From the NCBI GenBank assembly GCA_016490735.1, contig JAEMWC010000116.1, positions 930,001 through 994,000 of the forward strand: a stretch of DNA of 64,000 bases, given 5' to 3'. A program made the position numbers and the translations under genes. The DNA is from Pachyseris speciosa. Its lineage: Eukaryota > Cnidaria > Anthozoa > Scleractinia > Pachyseridae. The notes under the pieces are model-generated. The model was given only the letters and a program-made list of their open reading frames with translations. It did not search any database and had not been told where the DNA came from. Positions 53,120-64,000 of the stretch are shown in pieces; position 1 is the first letter of the stretch, and every line of letters starts with the position of its first letter.

Positions 53120-53310
53120 ATGTCTCAGCTTACCACTGATTCCAAGACATTTCCAGCAATTCCAAATGCGATTTTTGTTTAGTCTTAGAATTTTTGGGAA
53201 TTCCTTGTAATTCCAAGTTATTCCCAACTGGATCAGTGAACATTCCCAGATATTCTAATTAATTCCAAGCCGTTGGTTTTATCCTAATTCCTAGGAATAA
53301 TCAATTGTAG
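53120..53310. repeat. Word-repeat block W4 (GGAATTCC words)
   Basis: ATTCCAAG, GGAATTCC and TTCCCA words occur about a dozen times in 190 bp on both strands. Duplicated at 59247-59437. Confidence 0.55.
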
Positions 53311-53999
53311 GCCACAGTGGAAACTACAGGGCTACCAGTAATATGTTTACCCCTATAAAGTGGCAGTATAAAGACTTTTGTAGAGTGCTGAAAAATCAGG
53401 CCGTGGATTTTGATTACGAAGAATCATCTTTATTTGAATGGAACTGTGATAAGATATTTCAGCTGATCACGTTTTATGATGAGAAGTTTCCTTCAGTCTA
53501 AACAACTCATGAAAATGGCTGGCTTGTCCCTCCCTCTAACCTTTTTGCCCATCTGAACAAAATTAATGTCACTTTCAGTAAAACACAGCATGGATGTTGA
53601 CATGACAATCTGGGAAGTACTTTAGGTGTGACACACAGTAGGCCCCTCGTTGAAAAATCCTAGTTATGTCCCTTAGTGTGGTCTACACTTAATCCGGTCG
53701 CCATGTTTCTTTCGTATTAAATTATATTATTCTTTTGGTCACTTGTTACGGCACATTGTTCCATTTTTATTCTACTTTTATTGTCATCCCAGTACCGCTC
53801 CAGTATTGTTCTGGTACAAGTTTACAAGTCTAACACCTTTATTATGGTCTATGATCTGTTGGCTTGAATTTTGATGCAAGGTAGTGACATCTATTTGTCC
53901 TTTCTTGATTGCCTTTCAATTTTAATAAATAAAATTTCAAAAGTCTATTGTTAAAATGAAAGTCTGTATCAAATATAATTTATTCAAGGCATGTGTGGT
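53311..53999. other. No gene recognised
   Basis: An open stretch near 53345-53500 (MFTPIKWQYKDFCRVLKNQA) contains a coding-like reading of about 50 codons ending in TAA, with no family recognised. Nothing else seen. Confidence 0.35.
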
Positions 54000-54450
54000 G
54001 AATTTTCATGATTCCCACCTTTTAAGCCCTAGAATCATGGAAAATTCATGACACATGAAATCAGTAATGTAAACGGAATCTTTTTATATGCCATGAAAAG
54101 TATGTTTTCATGGGTCATTAAAGACAATGTGTCGAGTTTCATGGATTATTAATGGCCCATGAAATCGAAGACCACACCACCAGCCATTTTCATGGCCCAC
54201 GAAAGTCCAAACACATGACTTTCATGGGTCATGAAATATATAATGTGACAAGTTTCATGGCAAATTTATGGCCCATAAATGTATCTCCTTCTCAAATTCA
54301 TGGGTCATGAAATAAAATGCCACATTTTCATAGAAAATTCATGGCCAAAAGAGAACCCATGAAATTACATTTTGCAGTTTTCATGGGCCATTAAATGGCC
54401 TTCATGGGGTTTTTACAGAAAATTCATGGCATTTTCATAAAACTGTGGCT
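54000..54450. repeat. Word-repeat block W3, second block
   Basis: Dense CATGAAA, TTCATGG and GGCCCATGAAAT words as in 48425-49050. Copy 2 lies at 60127-60577. Confidence 0.8.
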
Positions 54451-54497
54451 CATAATGGGTTGTGATAAATGATTAAATTATTGTTGTGATTAATTAG

Positions 54498-55190
54498 TCA
54501 ATGTTTACAGTCAAGTAAGGTCAAGCCTACCCCCCTAGTTAATGAGTTGATTATTTCAACATTGAACCCGTTCGTTGTTTTGAATAATGCAATCATTTGT
54601 TAAATATTCGAATCAAACTTCAATTGCTGATTGGACTATGTCCATAGATGTGTTTGAAAAACGCATGCGACCAACAACACTTTATTTCTGTCATCTCTTT
54701 TAATAGAGCACACCTTTTTTAGCCCTTTAAAATCCAACAATATTATTCTTTCCAAGAATCCTAAGAATAATAAATTCCTACGGAGCGAAATTAAACACAG
54801 CTGATGTGTGATAGCATACAGCGTTGTAAACAACCAAAACTATTCACGAGAAGACTTGCTGGAACTTCGCCTGAAATCCTTTTATCACGAATAAGACTTC
54901 TACAAGCTCTATGGGATGTAGAAAGCAAAAAAACTGCTTGATAATACACCTATCACTTCCACTCACCACTGGACGCCATGTTGGACGCTTCGATTTCCCA
55001 TATAAGGAGCATCTTTTGTTCGCTTAGTGCAATCAGCAATCGAAGTTTGATTCGAATTTTTCAAAAATGATTGCATTATTCCAAACGACTAACAGGTTCA
55101 ATGTAGAATAATCGACTCATTAATGTAATCTAGGGGGGTACGTTGACCTGACTCGACTGTATTAGATAAATAAATTAGTCAATGTTAATG
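54498..55190. mobile_element. About 690-bp MITE with long inverted arms
   Basis: The left arm (TTAGTCAATGTTTACAGTCA, then CTACCCCCCTAGTTAATGAG and GAATCAAACTTCAATTGCTG) is matched in inverse at 55060-55190. The middle has a 65-codon frame of no known type. Copy 2 at 60625-61317. Confidence 0.7.
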
Positions 55191-55209
55191 TTGTCAGTTG
55201 ATTTCATGT

Positions 55210-55885
55210 TATTTAAGATCTTAACATGCCTGGCTTAATTCTTCTTCCAAACAGCCTAACTTTACATTGTCTGAACATTCTTACAAGAATCTTAAAATGA
55301 AGATGTTAAGAACTGCATAAAGATCCTGTCAAGATTTCTAAGAGAATGTTCAATACAATTGTTAAGATCTTTCAAGATCTTATCAAGATCTTCAAATGCT
55401 TAGAACTGGATTTTCTTGTGAGATTATTGATTATAAAATGTACTAAGATGTTATTAATATCTTCCAAGAATCTTAACGTGTAAGAAGTTAAGATCTGCAT
55501 TAAGATCCCGCCAAGATTATGTTAAGATCTTATCAAGATCTTAAAATGCTTAGAATTTCATATTCTTGTAAGAATTAAGATTATGAAATAAACTAAGATC
55601 TTACTAAAATCTTTTAAGAATCTTAAAATAAAAGATGTTCAGATTTGCATTAAGATCCTACCAAGATTCAGTTAAGATCTTACAAGATCTTATCAAGATC
55701 TTATCAAGATCTTAAAGTGCTTAAAACTGAATTTTTCTTTTAAGATTTGACAAAATATATACTAAGATCTTATTCAGATATGAAATCTTAAACAAGATCT
55801 TACTAAGATCTTAATCTTAATTGCAATCTTACAAGATTCTTACAAGATCTTACAAGATCTTGTAAGAACTTAATAAGATTTCCAC
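55210..55885. repeat. Word-repeat block W2, second block
   Basis: Irregular AAGATCTT and TCTTACAAGA words; ends AATAAGATTTCCACC, the inverse of the start of the 46281 block. Copy 2 at 61337-62012. Confidence 0.8.
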
Positions 55886-56262
55886 CTGGGTGTTAGTCAA
55901 ATGTTCGTAGGTGTATTGTTAGTCAAATTAGTCGGTGTGTCTATTGTTTGTCTGTTGTTGATATCGTCAATAAGTCGTTTGTAAGGTGCGGGAAGCTGTT
56001 GACAACGGTTCAGTGGAGTCTGTTCTAAGTTAGTAAACCATTTCTCAACCACTTCTCGGCGCTCGTTTGTGTTCAGTCAGTCTTACGTTCAAATTTCTGC
56101 CAGTCTCACCGATATAAGTGGCCTGACAGTCGCAGCATTCGATCTTGTAAACTGCTCTCTGTCTGTCCTTTGCGACTGTCAGGCCACTTATGTCGGTGAG
56201 ACTGGCAGAAATTTGAATGTAAGACTGACTGAACACAAACGAGTGACGAGAAATGGTGACAT
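55886..56262. mobile_element. PLE remnant with inverted GIY-YIG pieces
   Basis: 55886-56043 (minus) encodes a PLE tail segment that recurs inverted at 63606-63762. Next, minus-strand [20 protein letters not shown] (56066-56143) is mirrored by plus-strand [20 protein letters not shown] (56166-56243) around a short spacer. This gives two facing copies of the same endonuclease core. Copy 2 at 62013-62389. Confidence 0.8.
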
Positions 56263-56264
56263 CA

Positions 56265-56765
56265 ACATAATAATAATAATAAACTTGTTACTTATATAGC
56301 GCAAAATTCATTAAAAATATATGATCTAATGCGCTTTACAATTGATAAAAATCATTAAAAATTAAATTAACTATGCTAAAAATGTAAAACTATATCTAGA
56401 GTGCTAATTATATTATAATTACAGAAATAAAAATCACATAACACAGAAATATAAAATCTAAACATTAATAAAATACGCTTGCCTAAAAAGATACGTTTTG
56501 AGCTCTCTCTTAAATATGATAATATCATCCATAGCCCTAAGGCTTGGCGGCAAGGCGTTCCATAAAACTGGAGCAGCAACCGAGAAGGCCCTATCTCCAC
56601 TGGTTTTGGCCGATTTTACTGCGGGCCAGGCAAGAATATTATTATTATTTGATCTTAAATTATAATTAGAGTGTTTAAAAGATAAAAGGTTGCTAAGATA
56701 GGCTGGTGCAAGACCATGAAGAGCTTTAAAAATTGTTAAATTGAACTTAAAAATAATTCTAAATG
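56265..56765 (-). mobile_element. LINE 3' end, copy 1, cut by the duplication junction
   Basis: Matches 62392-62892, the 3' UTR and last codons of the LINE. It stops abruptly at the duplication breakpoint. Confidence 0.9.
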
Positions 56766-56844
56766 GGGGATTAAGGGTTTTGTTTCCATGGCAACCACCT
56801 ATTTGGTATTATATGTCAGGTTATCAAGGAAATGAAATCTTATA

Positions 56845-57119
56845 CTAATCAGTCCAAACAACACAGAACAGAAACAATAACAAAAGTGCCTGTTTCCATG
56901 TCAAAGCAGTTATCCATTGAAGCATTTGGTTAACAGAATCCCTCTGTTTCCAGAGTTCCAAGATGAGACCATTAGTAAAGGACTCCCTCTCCAAAGGCTC
57001 CAGGTCCCCACTCTTCAAAGCTGTCACATCCAAACCATTTCTCGCACAGAAAGGTCCCCCAAAGCTTTTGTTTAACAAAACATTATCTGGCAATGGAATA
57101 AAAACCATTCTTAAAATAT
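56845..57119 (-). CDS. Alternative 3' exon, copy 2 (intact)
   Basis: Acceptor ATTATAATAACAG before 57119. Phase 1 fits the exon at 57513-57588, giving a 116-aa product. The exon reads ILRMVFIPLPDNVLLNKSFG, a central NGLILELWKQRDSVNQMLQW and a C-terminal hydrophobic helix (ALTWKQALLLLFLFCVVW), so a tail-anchored membrane protein is possible. No family recognised. Confidence 0.45.
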
Positions 57120-57512
57120 CTGTTATTATAATTGTAAGCACAAAGTAAAGATTACTGCTCAGTCCTAAACATTACTAAATACTGTAACTAGCACCCAAAG
57201 GCCAAAGATTTTCTCTTCGCCACTTTGGTGGAATAATCAATATACAAGCAGAAAATTAAACAAAAGGATGTCTATATACAATATTCCAATAACAATAGCG
57301 AATTCAGGCTGGGCATGAACATATTTGACACAGCTTAGAGCTGCTGAATACAACAATCAGTGAATCACCAAGCTTCTGCTTCAGCAGGAAAATTGTTACA
57401 TAACAGCTCAAGCAGCATAACTAGTACATCTCACTTTCCTTTCTAAAATAATTTGTACGTATAAGTGAAGCATAAAAAAAGCTCACTAAAGCAAAGGAAT
57501 ATATCTGCTTAC

Positions 57513-57588
57513 CTGCCATTTTATTCGAATCCGAAGGGCTTGTTGAAGTTGATGGCCCCGGGATAACTTGATCCTTGCTGTGCGACAT
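57513..57588 (-). CDS. First coding exon of the small spliced gene, copy 2
   Basis: Identical to 51387-51462, with the same GTAAGC donor. In this copy the next exon (56845-57119) keeps the frame. Confidence 0.5.
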
Positions 57589-60500
57589 GACTTCTCAGTG
57601 CGCGTTCGAACTCACATATTGTAACTCGCTCTCCGGCGCGTAAGAGCACGTCAAATTCGACTAATTTTTCGCTAAACAAAAACCTTAAAGGCTAAAAAAT
57701 ACTACAGGTGTAGTTTAAACCGAATAATGATAATAAATTTCCTCGAAAACAGCTTCTAATTTAGATAATCGACGATATTTCGTGAACCATGGACGTTTGA
57801 ACAAAGAAACTACTGCCTAGGGGTCCCCTAATCCTTTAGCCCTATTGTTTCATGCATTAGCCATTGTTTTTCAGCCAATAAGCACTGCGAAATCGAATTT
57901 TACCTTCCCCGGGTCAGGTCAGGTTTTGTCAAGCATGGCGGCCACGCTTCAGTTGCGACTCCTGACTCCGAGTGTCGGCGAAGTCGGATTATTAGCACTA
58001 GAAATACGGTACCAATCACGATGAAATTTACAGGTTTTATTCTTTAAGGTACCTTCTAAAGGTAGGTACATTTTAGTTGCAGAAGAATACAATATTTCAA
58101 CGAGAATAAACGGAAAGTTTGGGAACGGTATTGTTTTGGCTCCATTTCGCGTGGGGAAATCACGTGACTAAACTCCCTACTACTGACGATTCGAAGACGA
58201 ACGGCGGCCGCAATGGATTACACTTTGCCGAGGAGCACTCTGATAATCTTGTTCACAGTTTTACTATGCCGTTGACAAGTTATGGGCTTTTATAATTTAA
58301 GAACTGTTCCTATTTCTAATAACAGAGTAAACTTATTTACTTACCAAAAACATTCAAAACTCTCGATTTAAAAATGGCTTGCCGGCCTCTAAATCCACGG
58401 TGATGCGTTCATTTCCTTTGACATCAGCGTCACAATCTTCAGCCTTTCGTTTACTATAATAACGCTGTTGTTATTCACCCTGTAAACCACTCAAAAAACC
58501 ATCTATGCGAAACAAAAAAAACTACAATTATTCGCACGATAGACCAACCGAAAACACAATTCAAAGATGGGCGCCAAGAGAGAATGAATAGAGGTTCTTT
58601 GTTCGCTGAAAAGCACGAGATAGTCACGTGAAAATTTTTCGCACTATTATTGGCTGTTGCTGAGTAACATCCACTGGACTACTTGATTGCGGTCTCCAGT
58701 GAAGCATGCTTTGTTTTGTACGTGCAAGTGCTCGCTTCGTTTTCGAGGATATGAATCCAATTTCTTGCCAAGATTTTGATGAAAACACACTTTAGGAAGA
58801 GATTCATCTTCAGTTGAGTATAAAACATGCTTTAGATGTTTGTTACCGAACGTTGACGAGATAGCGAAGAGACGAACGAGTTCGTGGAGGTGAGAAAAAT
58901 CCATCGCTAACTCTCGCTCACTTTTAAGTCTTACGTTCGTTTCATTTCAAAGGACTTTGTAAATTTCATGAGCTTTTCGGATAAATCACTGAGTAAATGT
59001 ATGACTTAAGGATTTAATTTTATTTTATATAATTGTCTTTTTGCCTTTTAGTACTATGTTGTATTTATATAAGTTATTAAGCTTAATTAGTAGCACTTGA
59101 TTTAGGCTTAATCATAAATTTGTTTCCTTGAAAGAATTAAAGTCTTGGTCTTAAAAGCACAAAACTTTGCAGTCTTTTTTTAATTTAAAGTGGTGGAACT
59201 TTAACTTGATATTGATTGGCCACAAATTGCTCAAATTTGCATTTTGATGTCTCAGCTTACCACTGATTCCAAGACATTTCCAGCAATTCCAAATGCGATT
59301 TTTGTTTAGTCTTAGAATTTTTGGGAATTCCTTGTAATTCCAAGTTATTCCCAACTGGATCAGTGAACATTCCCAGATATTCTAATTAATTCCAAGCCGT
59401 TGGTTTTATCCTAATTCCTAGGAATAATCAATTGTAGGCCACAGTGGAAACTACAGGGCTACCAGTAATATGTTTACCCCTATAAAGTGGCAGTATAAAG
59501 ACTTTTGTAGAGTGCTGAAAAATCAGGCCGTGGATTTTGATTACGAAGAATCATCTTTATTTGAATGGAACTGTGATAAGATATTTCAGCTGATCACGTT
59601 TTATGATGAGAAGTTTCCTTCAGTCTAAACAACTCATGAAAATGGCTGGCTTGTCCCTCCCTCTAACCTTTTTGCCCATCTGAACAAAATTAATGTCACT
59701 TTCAGTAAAACACAGCATGGATGTTGACATGACAATCTGGGAAGTACTTTAGGTGTGACACACAGTAGGCCCCTCGTTGAAAAATCCTAGTTATGTCCCT
59801 TAGTGTGGTCTACACTTAATCCGGTCGCCATGTTTCTTTCGTATTAAATTATATTATTCTTTTGGTCACTTGTTACGGCACATTGTTCCATTTTTATTCT
59901 ACTTTTATTGTCATCCCAGTACCGCTCCAGTATTGTTCTGGTACAAGTTTACAAGTCTAACACCTTTATTATGGTCTATGATCTGTTGGCTTGAATTTTG
60001 ATGCAAGGTAGTGACATCTATTTGTCCTTTCTTGATTGCCTTTCAATTTTAATAAATAAAATTTCAAAAGTCTATTGTTAAAATGAAAGTCTGTATCAAA
60101 TATAATTTATTCAAGGCATGTGTGGTGAATTTTCATGATTCCCACCTTTTAAGCCCTAGAATCATGGAAAATTCATGACACATGAAATCAGTAATGTAAA
60201 CGGAATCTTTTTATATGCCATGAAAAGTATGTTTTCATGGGTCATTAAAGACAATGTGTCGAGTTTCATGGATTATTAATGGCCCATGAAATCGAAGACC
60301 ACACCACCAGCCATTTTCATGGCCCACGAAAGTCCAAACACATGACTTTCATGGGTCATGAAATATATAATGTGACAAGTTTCATGGCAAATTTATGGCC
60401 CATAAATGTATCTCCTTCTCAAATTCATGGGTCATGAAATAAAATGCCACATTTTCATAGAAAATTCATGGCCAAAAGAGAACCCATGAAATTACATTTT

Positions 60501-62391
60501 GCAGTTTTCATGGGCCATTAAATGGCCTTCATGGGGTTTTTACAGAAAATTCATGGCATTTTCATAAAACTGTGGCTCATAATGGGTTGTGATAAATGAT
60601 TAAATTATTGTTGTGATTAATTAGTCAATGTTTACAGTCAAGTAAGGTCAAGCCTACCCCCCTAGTTAATGAGTTGATTATTTCAACATTGAACCCGTTC
60701 GTTGTTTTGAATAATGCAATCATTTGTTAAATATTCGAAGCAAACTTCAATTGCTGATTGGACTATGTCCATAGATGTGTTTGAAAAACGCATGCGACCA
60801 ACAACACTTTATTTCTGTCATCTCTTTTAATAGAGCACACCTTTTTTAGCCCTTTAAAATCCAACAATATTATTCTTTCCAAGAATCCTAAGAATAATAA
60901 ATTCCTACGGAGCGAAATTAAACACAGCTGATGTGTGATAGCATACAGCGTTGTAAACAACCAAAACTATTCACGAGAAGACTTGCTGGAACTTCGCCTG
61001 AAATCCTTTTATCACGAATAAGACTTCTACAAGCTCTATGGGATGTAGAAAGCAAAAAAACTGCTTGATAATACACCTATCACTTCCACTCACCACTGGA
61101 CGCCATGTTGGACGCTTCGATTTCCCATATAAGGAGCATCTTTTGTTCGCTTAGTGCAATCAGCAATCGAAGTTTGATTCGAATTTTTCAAAAATGATTG
61201 CATTATTCCAAACGACTAACAGGTTCAATGTAGAATAATCGACTCATTAATGTAATCTAGGGGGGTACGTTGACCTGACTCGACTGTATTAGATAAATAA
61301 ATTAGTCAATGTTAATGTTGTCAGTTGATTTCATGTTATTTAAGATCTTAACATGCCTGGCTTAATTCTTCTTCCAAACAGCCTAACTTTACATTGTCTG
61401 AACATTCTTACAAGAATCTTAAAATGAAGATGTTAAGAACTGCATAAAGATCCTGTCAAGATTTCTAAGAGAATGTTCAATACAATTGTTAAGATCTTTC
61501 AAGATCTTATCAAGATCTTCAAATGCTTAGAACTGGATTTTCTTGTGAGATTATTGATTATAAAATGTACTAAGATGTTATTAATATCTTCCAAGAATCT
61601 TAACGTGTAAGAAGTTAAGATCTGCATTAAGATCCCGCCAAGATTATGTTAAGATCTTATCAAGATCTTAAAATGCTTAGAATTTCATATTCTTGTAAGA
61701 ATTAAGATTATGAAATAAACTAAGATCTTACTAAAATCTTTTAAGAATCTTAAAATAAAAGATGTTCAGATTTGCATTAAGATCCTACCAAGATTCAGTT
61801 AAGATCTTACAAGATCTTATCAAGATCTTATCAAGATCTTAAAGTGCTTAAAACTGAATTTTTCTTTTAAGATTTGACAAAATATATACTAAGATCTTAT
61901 TCAGATATGAAATCTTAAACAAGATCTTACTAAGATCTTAATCTTAATTGCAATCTTACAAGATTCTTACAAGATCTTACAAGATCTTGTAAGAACTTAA
62001 TAAGATTTCCACCTGGGTGTTAGTCAAATGTTCGTAGGTGTATTGTTAGTCAAATTAGTCGGTGTGTCTATTGTTTGTCTGTTGTTGATATCGTCAATAA
62101 GTCGTTTGTAAGGTGCGGGAAGCTGTTGACAACGGTTCAGTGGAGTCTGTTCTAAGTTAGTAAACCATTTCTCAACCACTTCTCGGCGCTCGTTTGTGTT
62201 CAGTCAGTCTTACGTTCAAATTTCTGCCAGTCTCACCGATATAAGTGGCCTGACAGTCGCAGCATTCGATCTTGTAAACTGCTCTCTGTCTGTCCTTTGC
62301 GACTGTCAGGCCACTTATGTCGGTGAGACTGGCAGAAATTTGAATGTAAGACTGACTGAACACAAACGAGTGACGAGAAATGGTGACATCA

Positions 62392-63545
62392 ACATAATAA
62401 TAATAATAAACTTGTTACTTATATAGCGCAAAATTCATTAAAAATATATGATCTAATGCGCTTTACAATTGATAAAAATCATTAAAAATTAAATTAACTA
62501 TGCTAAAAATGTAAAACTATATCTAGAGTGCTAATTATATTATAATTACAGAAATAAAAATCACATAACACAGAAATATAAAATCTAAACATTAATAAAA
62601 TACGCTTGCCTAAAAAGATACGTTTTGAGCTCTCTCTTAAATATGATAATATCATCCATAGCCCTAAGGCTTGGCGGCAAGGCGTTCCATAAAACTGGAG
62701 CAGCAACCGAGAAGGCCCTATCTCCACTGGTTTTGGCCGATTTTACTGCGGGCCAGGCAAGAATATTATTATTATTTGATCTTAAATTATAATTAGAGTG
62801 TTTAAAAGATAAAAGGTTGCTAAGATAGGCTGGTGCAAGACCATGAAGAGCTTTAAAAATTGTTAAATTGAACTTAAAAATAATTCTAAATTTAACAGGC
62901 AACCAATGAAGCTCTATCATGACAGGTGTGATGTGCGCATAGCGTGGCGTGTTGGTCAGTAACCTGGCAGCTGCATTTTGTACACGTTGCAATTTATGAA
63001 TATGTATAGCTGGCAGACCATATAATAGCGAGTTGCAATAGTCCATACGACTTATGACTAAAGCTTGTAGTAAAGTCTTTGCAGCTTCAAAAGGGAGGTA
63101 TTTTCTGATACGCCTAATGTTGTACAATGAAAAGAAAGCTAACTGGCACGTCTTGTTTATGTGGTTGTGAAAATGGAGATTAGAGTCAAACCAGACACCT
63201 AAATTCCTAGCTTCAGTAACTGAAGGTATAGGCGTGTCACCAACTAAAAGACTATCAGTTCGGATTTTACTAAGTTGCTGGCGAGTTCCAATGAGCATGA
63301 ACTCAGTCTTCTCTTCATTCAGCTTCAACTTATCTTCAACCATCCACGCCCTCACAGCCCTAATACACCGCTCCATAGCACACTTTGCCCCCGTCTCACT
63401 TTCAAAACTGCCTGGCTTGAACGACAGGTAAAGTTGAGTGTCGTCTGCATATGCATGGACGTTTGGTAGATGGGTCTTAATAACTTCAAACAGCTTACTA
63501 GCATAGACATAGCATAGCATAGACTTTCCATTTACTGACAAACCA
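62392..63545 (-). mobile_element. LINE (CR1/L2-like), 5'-truncated reverse transcriptase
   Basis: 321 open codons (62585-63550). The catalytic box is HAYADDTQLYL near the start. KLKLNEEKTEFMLIG, VTEARNLGVWFDSNLHFHNH, LYNIRRIRKYLP and GDRAFSVAAPVLWNALPPSL follow, a succession typical of the CR1/L2/Jockey branch. The endonuclease and most RT fingers are absent. A (TTATTA)n-type tail ends the 3' UTR. No stop in the remaining frame, so the insertion looks young. It sits between two inverted PLE tail segments. Confidence 0.9.
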
Positions 63546-63605
63546 CACAATCGGCTGGGACTCTGCTAAATGCATTACCTACTGTACTAACTACTACCAA
63601 CGGAT

Positions 63606-63762
63606 CGCACTGGAAAGTTGGTTTACTAACTTAGAACAGGCACCACTGAACCGTTGTCAACAGCTTCCCGCACCTTACAAACAACTTATTGACGATATCA
63701 ACAACAGACAAACAATAGACACACCGACTAATTTGACTAACAATACACCTACGAACATTTGA
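63606..63762 (+). mobile_element. PLE tail segment, inverted partner of 62013-62170
   Basis: About 97% identical to the inverse of 62013-62170. Reads CQQLPAPYKQLIDDINNRQT and DTPTNLTNNTPTNI before a stop. Confidence 0.75.
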
Positions 63763-64000
63763 CTAACCATGGCGTAAAATCCCGGACATCGCGCCCGCGG
63801 AACGGCAGCGGCTATCTCGTATTACCGAAACAAACTTGGCGATTTCGTTTATAAAGAAATGTGTGAGGTGAAATCTAATATTTGAGCTTATGATAACTTC
63901 TAGCGTACCTGTATAACTTTCCAAGTTGGAAACGACCAGGTGAAAACATCCTCAATTCCACTATGTAAAATGCATATATTCACCAGTTCGGTAACACCGT
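63763..64000. other. End of window, nothing recognised
   Basis: No repeat or gene identified in the last 240 bases. Confidence 0.4.

Larger units (their letters stand above)
50641..56765 (+). repeat. 6.1-kb tandem duplication, copy 1
   Basis: Copy 1 and copy 2 (56766-62892) match almost base for base, with the offset growing from 6125 to 6127. Visible differences are two one-base indels (near 50951 and 51785) and a few substitutions (52547, 54610). The junction at 56765/56766 fuses a truncated LINE to GGGGATTAAGGG. Confidence 0.95.
56766..62892 (+). repeat. 6.1-kb tandem duplication, copy 2
   Basis: Second copy of 50641-56765. It contains repeats W4 (59247-59437), W3 (60127-60577), the long-arm MITE (60625-61317), W2 (61337-62012), the inverted PLE pieces (62013-62389) and the LINE 3' end. 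The right flank continues into uninterrupted LINE sequence, so this border is the ancestral one. Confidence 0.95.

Overview
This window looks like animal nuclear DNA, most likely from an anthozoan cnidarian such as a stony coral or anemone. The reasons are GT-AG spliced exons, a Death-domain gene with a TRADD-N-like N-terminal part, many Penelope-like elements (PLEs) with GIY-YIG ends, a tRNA-headed SINE, CR1/L2-type LINE 3' ends, fold-back MITEs, and one degraded Maverick/Polinton (adintovirus-like) DNA element. The species call is inference; no host marker gene is present. Nearly every mobile-element gene carries stops or frameshifts.

Host frame. Three minus-strand exons (39109-39548, 33362-33444, 179-466) have mutually compatible splice phases. 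They fit one gene encoding a membrane segment plus TRADD-N-like region, a short linker and a Death domain. If so, the whole Polinton complex lies in a single intron of about 33 kb.

Layout. 0-7.5 kb: Death exon, a PLE split by a SINE, a 2.4-kb dispersed repeat, a fold-back MITE and a hammerhead-like motif. 7.5-9.3 kb: a truncated second copy of Polinton capsid and ATPase genes, cut by a PLE. 9.29-30.57 kb: the main Polinton. It has terminal palindromic hairpins, terminal gene cassettes, a 67-bp CRE-containing array, a minor-capsid-like gene, the double-jelly-roll MCP, the packaging ATPase, several small structural or membrane genes, a retroviral-type integrase and a protein-primed DNA polymerase B. 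It is interrupted by an AT-rich 'word-repeat' block (12.4-14.7 kb), a PLE (15.06-15.67 kb) and the terminus of another element (hairpin at 29.1 kb). 30.6-42.3 kb: MITEs, PLE, a second copy of the 2.4-kb repeat, host exons 1-2 and inverted-repeat elements. 43-45 kb: a two-exon gene with a DDE integrase-like domain. 46-64 kb: blocks made of short quasi-palindromic words, a small spliced gene, and a nearly perfect 6.1-kb tandem duplication ending in a LINE reverse transcriptase.

Most notable. The Polinton termini are long palindromes whose stems differ between termini, while a 19-nt loop sequence is shared by all three. Just inside sit genes with a shared promoter and N-terminal module but unrelated C-terminal parts. 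The inner terminal repeats are well conserved while the outer cassettes have diverged. This suggests hairpin-ended replication with turnover of terminal genes. Separately, at least five repeat families are each built from a different short self-complementary word at irregular spacing.
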